A stretch of DNA of 13,052 bases from Bacteroidota bacterium (GTDB lineage: Bacteria; Bacteroidota; Bacteroidia; NS11-12g; UBA9320). The notes below the pieces were generated by a model that searched no databases, had not been told where the DNA came from, and was given only the letters and a program-made list of their open reading frames with translations. The position numbers and the translations under genes are program-made. Below, in pieces: positions 7,471-13,052 of the stretch. Numbering within the stretch: position 1 is the first letter of the stretch; each line of letters opens with the position of its first letter. The stretch lies in NCBI GenBank assembly GCA_003485825.1, contig DNHN01000145.1:1-13052 (forward strand), given 5' to 3'.

Positions 7471-7815
7471 ATGGAAAATATATTAATCGTTTTATGCATT
7501 TTAATTTTGGCTTCAGCAATAGGAGGCACTCAATTACCTAAACTTCCTGGAGCAATCCTTTCTTTAGGAGCATTATTCCTTGCTTTATTTAACGGTCATG
7601 CTTTCCAAAACATGGCAAGCGTATTCTTTATCATCCCAGCTCTTCTAGCTGTTGTAGGTGTGCTTTCGTTCCTTGCTGAAAAAAGATTGCTGGCACAAGG
7701 TTCAAATGCGAGTAGCAGAGATCAACTTCTTGGAGGATCTATTTTTCAGGTAGTGTTTATCTTAACAGTTACAGTATACTTCGTATCTACCTTCTTTTTC
7801 CCTCACTTTAGCTAA
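7471..7815 (+). CDS. Small membrane protein, apparently a shortened DUF456 relative
   Basis: A 114-residue hydrophobic protein with three or four predicted membrane helices, at about 2-18, 26-41, 50-69 and 90-110. It is not a family I recognise with certainty. Read against the next gene, its segment LPKLPGAILSLGALFLALF (22-40) lines up with LPALPGPPVSYGGLLLLLL (22-40) of the DUF456 protein at the same residue numbers, and the following helix and charged loop (AEKRLLAQG versus DYYMPIWG) also align. It lacks the middle Gly-rich pair of helices found in DUF456. I infer a diverged, internally shortened paralogue. The ATG at 7471 is chosen over a TTG at 7444 because the latter lies within the candidate -7 box. 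Function unknown. Confidence 0.65.
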   Translation: MENILIVLCILILASAIGGTQLPKLPGAILSLGALFLALFNGHAFQNMASVFFIIPALLAVVGVLSFLAEKRLLAQGSNASSRDQLLGGSIFQVVFILTVTVYFVSTFFFPHFS

Positions 7816-7864
7816 AAAAAGCTTTTTTATCGGTTTCCTATAGTATTGCCACGGGTTGGTAGTG

Positions 7865-7872
7865 TACTATTG
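7865..7872 (+). promoter_or_regulatory. Weak -7-like element before the DUF456 gene
   Basis: TACTATTG differs from TAnnTTTG at one position and ends 5 nt before the ATG at 7878, a layout like that in front of the amidohydrolase. A TTG lies only 16 nt upstream. The motif is weak and the gene may simply be read through from its upstream neighbour, 62 nt away. Confidence 0.25.
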
Positions 7873-7877
7873 TGGAT

Positions 7878-8387
7878 ATGGAATTAGCTATCATTCTAGC
7901 AGGTATCCTGCTCATCATAGTTGGTTTTGCAGGTAGTATATTGCCCGCTCTACCAGGACCACCCGTCTCCTACGGAGGTTTATTATTACTCTTACTACAC
8001 CCAGCAGCTAAAGCTGTAATGGAAGCCAATGACTTCATCTGGCTAATCACACTAGGCGTTATCACTGCATTCATCACGGCTATAGATTACTACATGCCCA
8101 TCTGGGGAACTAAAAAATTTGGAGGAACAAAAGCAGGGTCTAGAGGGAGCACAATAGGACTGGTAGTAGCCGTAATACTTACTTTTATGACTTCTGGGCT
8201 TGGAGCCATATTAATCATCGCTGGGCCCTTCGTAGGTGCTTATATAGGTGAAAAACAAGCTGGACAGACTCCTCAAGTTGCGCTGCAAAGTGCCAAAGGT
8301 TCTTTTCTTGGTTTTATCGCAGGTACGTTTATGAAGGTAGTAATGGTTGTGGCTATAGGGATTTATTTCACCTATTTACTGGTTTAG
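7878..8387 (+). CDS. DUF456 family membrane protein
   Basis: A 169-residue integral membrane protein of the DUF456 family, whose function is not established. Characteristic segments are GSILPALPGPPVSY at 19-32, the polar block AIDYYMPIWGTKKFGG at 68-83 with TKAGSRGSTIG to 94, GPFVGAYIGE at 116-125 and the helix-breaking QSAKGSFLGFIAGT at 137-150. Four to six helices are predicted, several rich in Gly and small residues. The frame allows a GTG start two codons earlier (7872), but the ATG gives the usual short N-terminus. It follows a smaller relative on the same strand, and its final 12 bases overlap the tail of the convergent CxxC-protein gene. Confidence 0.9.
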   Translation: MELAIILAGILLIIVGFAGSILPALPGPPVSYGGLLLLLLHPAAKAVMEANDFIWLITLGVITAFITAIDYYMPIWGTKKFGGTKAGSRGSTIGLVVAVILTFMTSGLGAILIIAGPFVGAYIGEKQAGQTPQVALQSAKGSFLGFIAGTFMKVVMVVAIGIYFTYLLV

Positions 8388-8864
8388 GTGTTTTACAATT
8401 TTTCTAACAAGGCTAGGAGAATAGCCTGTTTTACTCCAGACCTTCTCACTATTCCCATCAAAAGCATCCACCGAAGGATAAGACTCAATCAAACTGTCCG
8501 TGTATTTCTCTGTGACATAGTACGGCGACACGCAATTGCTAGACTCTAAATACTGTCGTAATGCTTCCGGATTCATTACTTGACTATTCACATAGATAAT
8601 ATGATTTGCCGCCATGCTGCCCTCTTCAATTTTCTCAGTAAGCCCTTTAGCAAGAACCGCACATGGTTTACAGCCCCTAAACGTATATACCACAATGCAT
8701 CTTATGCTTGTATCGTATGGTATAGCATTAAAATTTTTAAAACTATCCAAATCACTGATTCGCTGGATAGGTATAGTACTATCTGCAGGAACCTCTTCGG
8801 TCCAAGACTGCCCGTGGCTTACTAGTGCCACTATTATTGCTAAACAAAGTGTGATTATTCTCAT
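8376..8864 (-). CDS. Exported thioredoxin-like protein with a CKPC motif
   Basis: A 162-residue protein with a signal peptide (about 1-19, hydrophobic LCLAIIVALVS, cut near HGQ), so it should act in the periplasm or envelope. After a short linker comes a beta strand and redox-type motif, CIVVYTFRGCKPCAVL at 56-71, with C65 and C68 placed as in thioredoxin-fold proteins. Later segments (HIIYVNSQ at 88-95, SPYYVTEK at 113-120) could be the following strands, with a proline at 114 perhaps serving as the cis-Pro. Two more cysteines, C56 and C111, are present in the mature part. I do not recognise a named subfamily; a thiol-disulfide or tethering role is inference. It begins 3 nt after the oxidase stop codon and is probably translated from the same mRNA. 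Confidence 0.65.
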   Translation of the reverse strand: MRIITLCLAIIVALVSHGQSWTEEVPADSTIPIQRISDLDSFKNFNAIPYDTSIRCIVVYTFRGCKPCAVLAKGLTEKIEEGSMAANHIIYVNSQVMNPEALRQYLESSNCVSPYYVTEKYTDSLIESYPSVDAFDGNSEKVWSKTGYSPSLVRKIVKHLNQ

Positions 8865-8867
8865 AGG

Positions 8868-10058
8868 CTATAGTTCCACCATATCAGCTATCGTCTTGCC
8901 AATACTCAGACTGGAAGTAGCCGCTGGACTAGGCGCATTGATCACGTGAATCGCACGCTTCTCCGTCACTAGTTTAAAATCATCGAGTAATCCACCTGTC
9001 TTATCGCAGGCCTGTGCTCGCACACCTGCTGGCGCAGCCACTAAGTGTTCTTCTCGTATCTCTGGGATAAGTTTTTGGAGTGCTTTCGTAAATTGCTTTT
9101 TGCTAAATGAGCGGTATATCTCTCCTAGTCCAGTTTTCCAGTACTTAAACATCACTTTCTGAAAGCCTGGCCAAAGTAGACTGCCAAAGAACTCTTTAAA
9201 GTCAAAATCTGTACGCTTGTACCCTTCTTTTTTGAATGCAAACACAGCATTTGGTCCAGCCTCTATCCCTCCATCAGCCATGCGTGTAAAGTGTACCCCA
9301 AGAAATGGGAAAGCAGGGTCTGGAACTGGATAAATCAAGTGTTTTACCAGATGCTCAGCCTCTGTAGTCAGTTCAAAGTACTCTCCTCTGAACGGGATAA
9401 TCTTAGTATCTATATCTCCCAAATGCATCTTGGCTACTTCATCACTATACAGCCCTGCACAGTTGATCATCATCTTGCACTCTACGAAACTCTTATTCGT
9501 CACTATCTGTACTCCGTCTGCCGTTTCCTCTATAGATTTTACTAGCGTATTGAGACGTATCTCCCCACCAGCGGCAGTAATTTTTTCGGCTAGCTTAGCA
9601 CATACATTTTTGTAATTAATTATACCCGTCTGTGGTACGCGTATGCCCTGCACACCTGCTAGATGGGGCTCTATCTCTTTCAGTCTGGCCTTGTCTAACA
9701 TTTCCAAACCTTCCAGTCCATTCTCTCTCCCTCTATCAAACAATGTACGAAGTGCAGGAATTTCACTCTCATCTGAGGCTACTACTACTTTGCCACATAG
9801 CTCGTAGTGTATTTCATGCTCATTGCAAAAATCCAAGAGCATGTTGTACCCGTCTATGCAGTTTTTAGCCTTCAGACTTCCTGGCTTATAATATAATCCA
9901 GAGTGTATCACTCCGCTATTATTCCCCGTCTGATGAAAAGCAAGTTCTGCTTCCTTCTCGAGAACTACTATTTTCTTATCGCTATACTTCTGACTAAGAT
10001 GGTACGCTGTAGCTAGTCCTACTATACCTCCTCCTACTATGGCTATATCTGCGTTCAT
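8868..10058 (-). CDS. lhgO: L-2-hydroxyglutarate oxidase/dehydrogenase
   Basis: A 396-residue FAD-dependent oxidoreductase of the DAO fold that oxidises L-2-hydroxyglutarate to 2-oxoglutarate, passing electrons to oxygen or to the quinone pool. The dinucleotide-binding motif IVGGGIVGLATAYHL is at 7-21, with the ribose-binding acidic residue E34 at the end of the second strand. Family-specific segments are TGNNSGVIHSGLYY at 44-57, RGEYFEL, YPVPDPAFPFLGVHFTR, GVRAQA and the C-terminal flavin-binding stretch NAPSPAATSSLSIGKTIA. Length is normal. No signal peptide or long membrane helix is seen, so membrane association would be peripheral. It is preceded by the BNR-repeat protein (72-nt gap) and followed after 3 nt by the CxxC protein. 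Confidence 0.94.
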   Translation of the reverse strand: MNADIAIVGGGIVGLATAYHLSQKYSDKKIVVLEKEAELAFHQTGNNSGVIHSGLYYKPGSLKAKNCIDGYNMLLDFCNEHEIHYELCGKVVVASDESEIPALRTLFDRGRENGLEGLEMLDKARLKEIEPHLAGVQGIRVPQTGIINYKNVCAKLAEKITAAGGEIRLNTLVKSIEETADGVQIVTNKSFVECKMMINCAGLYSDEVAKMHLGDIDTKIIPFRGEYFELTTEAEHLVKHLIYPVPDPAFPFLGVHFTRMADGGIEAGPNAVFAFKKEGYKRTDFDFKEFFGSLLWPGFQKVMFKYWKTGLGEIYRSFSKKQFTKALQKLIPEIREEHLVAAPAGVRAQACDKTGGLLDDFKLVTEKRAIHVINAPSPAATSSLSIGKTIADMVEL

Positions 10059-10067
10059 TACTGCGTA

Positions 10068-10075
10068 CGAAAGTA
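10068..10075 (-). promoter_or_regulatory. Weak -7-like element before lhgO
   Basis: On the minus strand this reads TACTTTCG, one mismatch from TAnnTTTG, 9 nt before the lhgO ATG, in the 72-nt gap after the BNR-repeat gene. No -33 box is found at good spacing. It hints that lhgO has its own promoter rather than depending on read-through from the large upstream gene. Confidence 0.25.
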
Positions 10076-10130
10076 AGGATTACCGCGTAAAAACTATACA
10101 AGACTAGACGGAACACTTAAGCAATTTCGC

Positions 10131-13052
10131 TTACTCCATTCCCCTAATCTCAGGAGCTCCCAGTTTTCTAAGTTTTTGATACGTATCGTTAATCTGAGTA
10201 TCCAGGTGAGTAACTTGCTGCTCGATATCACGTAGCATACTTTTAGCTATCGCTAGACTAGCCTTGGCAGTGCCTGTAGGTCCATACGTACTCCCGTAAA
10301 GTGCCCCTGCTGCTGCCCATATACGGTCATTGAGTGTCGGCATATCTTTTTCCCCTATCGCAGCTTTAGCTGTATTTCCGTAGAGCATCTTATCCATTGC
10401 CCGTATAGCTTCTTGTAGCTTCAAGAGCTCTGCATCCACCACACCAAAAGACGCAGGCAAGCGCTGTGCTGCTACGCGTAGTGTTTCTACTTTACGCTTC
10501 TGCTCTCGATAGATTGTCATTAGGTCTCCTCGCTGGTCTACAGTAGCTATATACTCTTTCTCAAAGGCATCTTTCTCCGCCTCAGACTTTCCTGCCAGCG
10601 TGCTCTTATACAGCGATTCTACCTGAAAAACAACTGGCTTATCTAGCTGTGTAGCTTTACCATTTATTCGCCTGTACAGCGTAGCAGAGTACGTCCCCGC
10701 TGGAGCTAAAAATCCGTCTGATTTATTCCCGTTATCTTTCTCATTTTCTCCTATGGCATAGGCCGAGGAGTACCTGAGATTCCATGCTTCTCTGTGAAAC
10801 CCCTTACCTGATGCTACCTTAAAACTTCGGACTACTTTATTCCTACTGTCTTTTATCACAAGCCAGTGCTCCTCTTTATTCTCATTTTGCTCTGCTTCCA
10901 GCTCTTCCCACCCTACGAATGGAATATCTCTTTCATTTTTAGTCAGTTTCTTTTCCTCTTTACTGCGAATAGCCGCTTTCGTTTCCTGTGTTTCTTTGAG
11001 GTAATACGTAAATACTGCTCCGTATTCAGGGTTCTTTCCTACAAAGTGCTGCCCTCCGAGTGAGCCGCTTTCTTGCCTTCCGTCTGCCTTTGGCAGAAAT
11101 AGATCTGCTGCTCGCAGCGGAAATAGTTTGGCTTCTTCTTCCAGTAAATCTTGATCTACCTCTCGAAGAAAACTGTAATCATCTAGGATATAGAAACTTC
11201 TACCAAAACTAGCTGCTACCAAATCATTTTCACGCTTCTGAATTGCTAAATCTCTGAATGATATCGTCGGCAATCCACTTTTCAGTTGCTTCCATGTTTC
11301 CCCGGCATTTGGACTAAAGAAAAGCCCAAACTCTGTACCTATGAAGAGTAATTCTGGCTTTACATGATCTTGCACTATTCGCCATACATAATGATTCTTA
11401 GGCAGATTACTAGATATTGACTTCCACGACTTTCCTTTGTTTTTACTCACGTATAAATACGAAGCATAGTCTCCTGTTTTGTGATTATCTAAAGCTACAT
11501 ACACTGTATTTTCGTCATGCAGATCTGCTTTTATGTCATTCACATACGCTCGCTTAGGAGCACCAGGGAGTGCTTTCACATCTGTCACTTTCCAGTTTTT
11601 ACCGCCATCTTCAGATACTTGAATTAGCCCGTCATCCGTACCTATGTACAGTAGGTTTTCATTTTTGGGGCTTTCACTTATGCTCGTGATTGTATTGTAC
11701 GTGCTCATCGCATACAGGTCCCAAGGATTGGTATAGCTCTGCTGCTTGCCCAAGATAGGAAGCGAAAGTCGCTCTTCATTTCTAGTCAGATCAGGCGACA
11801 ATGTATCCCAAGAGTCTCCCCTATTATCTGATCTCCAGAGTCGATGTGATGCGACATATACGCGTTTTGGATCGTGCGAACTGACCAATATAGGAGCGTC
11901 CCAATTGTACCGCTCAAATCCATCTCCGGCTCCGGGCTGTGGGCGTATGGCTACACGCTCACCCGTGGCCATATCGAGTCTGGCAAAATATCCTTGCTGG
12001 CTCTGAGCATAAACTATATTCGGATTACCTGGCTCAGTGGCTGGCTGATGTCCATCTCCACCAAGCACTATGCTCCAGTCTCCATTAGTAATGCCTGACT
12101 GTTTATCTGTGCGGCTAGGACCACCCTGTGTATTATTATCCTGTGTACCTCCATAAATATTATAAAACGGTGCTGCATCATCCACCGCCAGTTTGTAAAA
12201 CTGAGTAATCGGCAGATTCCCCATATGTCTCCACTCTGCTGCTAAGTCAAAACTCTCGTACACCCCTCCGTCTGTGCCTATCATTAAGTAGTCTGGGTCA
12301 CTTGGTCTGAAGACTACAGTATGGTTATCTACGTGTTTGTATTTTCGACCTACATCCTTGAAGGTCTTTCCTCCATCCTCCGTTACTTTCAAGTAATTAT
12401 TAGCGAAATAAACTCTGTCAAACTGATGTGGGCTGGCATAAATCTCTTGATAATAGTGAGGTCCAGTACCCCCTGAAACCATATCAGACTGCTTGGTCCA
12501 GCTGGCCCCTCTATTTTTACTCTTATAAAATCCACCTTTCTTTAAGTCTAACTCAATAGCTGCATAAATTACATCTGGATTCTGCGGAGATATGGCAAGT
12601 CCAATTTTCCCCATATTCCCACTTGGAAGTCCTGTTTTTAACCGTTTCCAGTCTTCCCCTCCATTGGTGCTTTTATAGATAGCTGTATTAGGGCCCCCAC
12701 CTAAGTATGCAGCTACCGTACGGTGTCTCTCCCACGTGGCAGCATACAGTACATTCGGGTCTCTAGGATCTATGATTAGATCTGTAGCTCCTGTCCAGTC
12801 TGCATCACCAAGGGTTCGCTTCCATTTCTTCCCTCCGTCCGTAGTGAGATAGACTCCACGCTCACCACCGCGACTCCATAATGGACCTTGACTGGCTACC
12901 CACACGATATCTGGATTTATAGGATGGACTATTATTTTAGATATGTGTTCTGAGGTTTTCAGTCCCTTATTTTCCCAAGACTTTCCTCCGTTTTTACTCA
13001 GGTATACTCCGTCACCATAACTGATATGTCTACCCCCTACATTCTCACCAGA
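10131..13052 (-). CDS. Sortilin/VPS10-type BNR-repeat protein, 5' end beyond the window
   Basis: The reading frame stays open to the last base of the window, giving 973 visible residues without a true N-terminus. A GTG at 12905 is an internal codon: the 49 residues before it continue the family, including SYGDGVYLSKNGGKSW. The N-terminal two thirds is a beta-propeller array with at least nine Asp-box (BNR) motifs of the form S/T-x-D/N-x-G-x-x-W/F, for example TTDGGKKW, KSTNGGEDW, VTEDGGKTF, RSDNRGDSW, VSEDGGKNW, VSKNKGKSW and FSPNAGETW. The C-terminal third has a beta-rich segment (FHREAWNLRY, LAPAGTYSATLYR) and then a long charged helical region, with no type IX sorting tail. Relatives are large exported proteins sometimes labelled glycosyl hydrolase, but I see no proof of catalysis. 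Export presumably depends on a signal peptide outside the window. Confidence 0.9.
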   Translation of the reverse strand, partial: SGENVGGRHISYGDGVYLSKNGGKSWENKGLKTSEHISKIIVHPINPDIVWVASQGPLWSRGGERGVYLTTDGGKKWKRTLGDADWTGATDLIIDPRDPNVLYAATWERHRTVAAYLGGGPNTAIYKSTNGGEDWKRLKTGLPSGNMGKIGLAISPQNPDVIYAAIELDLKKGGFYKSKNRGASWTKQSDMVSGGTGPHYYQEIYASPHQFDRVYFANNYLKVTEDGGKTFKDVGRKYKHVDNHTVVFRPSDPDYLMIGTDGGVYESFDLAAEWRHMGNLPITQFYKLAVDDAAPFYNIYGGTQDNNTQGGPSRTDKQSGITNGDWSIVLGGDGHQPATEPGNPNIVYAQSQQGYFARLDMATGERVAIRPQPGAGDGFERYNWDAPILVSSHDPKRVYVASHRLWRSDNRGDSWDTLSPDLTRNEERLSLPILGKQQSYTNPWDLYAMSTYNTITSISESPKNENLLYIGTDDGLIQVSEDGGKNWKVTDVKALPGAPKRAYVNDIKADLHDENTVYVALDNHKTGDYASYLYVSKNKGKSWKSISSNLPKNHYVWRIVQDHVKPELLFIGTEFGLFFSPNAGETWKQLKSGLPTISFRDLAIQKRENDLVAASFGRSFYILDDYSFLREVDQDLLEEEAKLFPLRAADLFLPKADGRQESGSLGGQHFVGKNPEYGAVFTYYLKETQETKAAIRSKEEKKLTKNERDIPFVGWEELEAEQNENKEEHWLVIKDSRNKVVRSFKVASGKGFHREAWNLRYSSAYAIGENEKDNGNKSDGFLAPAGTYSATLYRRINGKATQLDKPVVFQVESLYKSTLAGKSEAEKDAFEKEYIATVDQRGDLMTIYREQKRKVETLRVAAQRLPASFGVVDAELLKLQEAIRAMDKMLYGNTAKAAIGEKDMPTLNDRIWAAAGALYGSTYGPTGTAKASLAIAKSMLRDIEQQVTHLDTQINDTYQKLRKLGAPEIRGME

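Noticed and set aside
7302..7529. 75-codon minus-strand open frame across the divergent gap and the start of the small membrane gene
   Set aside because: Overlaps a better-supported plus-strand gene and its candidate promoter, and the translation has no recognisable features.
7815..7828. AAAAAAGCTTTTTT palindrome after the first membrane gene as a terminator
   Set aside because: All but two base pairs are A/T and there is no room for a loop in the full palindrome; a stem of AGCT with a six-A loop would be only 4 bp. At most a weak pause site.
8614..8949. 111-codon plus-strand open frame opposite the CxxC protein and the end of lhgO
   Set aside because: Antisense to two genes with clear signal-peptide and FAD-enzyme features; no domain of its own.
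10118..10133. TAAGC/GCTTA inverted repeat overlapping the BNR-gene stop codon
   Set aside because: Only a 5-bp stem with no T run on the minus strand; expected by chance and not terminator-like.

Overview
This looks like an ordinary housekeeping stretch of a Bacteroidota chromosome, probably Flavobacteriales-like. Three things point there: a secreted enzyme carrying a C-terminal type IX secretion (Por) sorting domain, sequences resembling the Bacteroidota promoter -7 element TAnnTTTG close to several start codons, and no convincing Shine-Dalgarno sites. The genus cannot be fixed from the window. I see no tRNA, rRNA, CRISPR array, integrase, transposase or phage gene, and I do not recognise a new defence or biosynthetic system.

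Layout. (1) Bases 37-3323, minus strand: dnaG primase, then 1 nt later a PlsC-like acyltransferase, ending in a hairpin/T-run terminator. (2) Bases 3351-3402: a compact palindromic repeat with three arms in the divergent gap. (3) Bases 3424-5469, plus strand: an M20 amidohydrolase, a YraN/UPF0102 nuclease-like protein and a small DoxX-like membrane protein, probably one transcription unit. (4) Bases 5464-7283, minus strand: a low-molecular-weight protein tyrosine phosphatase followed by the secreted endonuclease/exonuclease/phosphatase-fold protein, whose tail overlaps the DoxX-like gene. (5) Bases 7471-8387, plus strand: two consecutive small membrane proteins, the second a clear DUF456 protein and the first apparently a shortened, diverged relative. 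(6) Bases 8376-13052, minus strand: a large sortilin/BNR-repeat protein that runs off the right edge, then an L-2-hydroxyglutarate oxidase, then a small exported CxxC protein 3 nt downstream.

Functionally the genes are a mixture: replication priming, phospholipid acylation, amide hydrolysis, phosphatase action, oxidation of L-2-hydroxyglutarate, and several envelope or exported proteins. Nothing in the sequence ties them into one pathway beyond the short operons. The points most worth a second look are the palindromic repeat upstream of dnaG, the paired DUF456 genes, the uncharacterised exported CxxC protein behind the oxidase, and two tail-to-tail gene overlaps that leave no room for a terminator.
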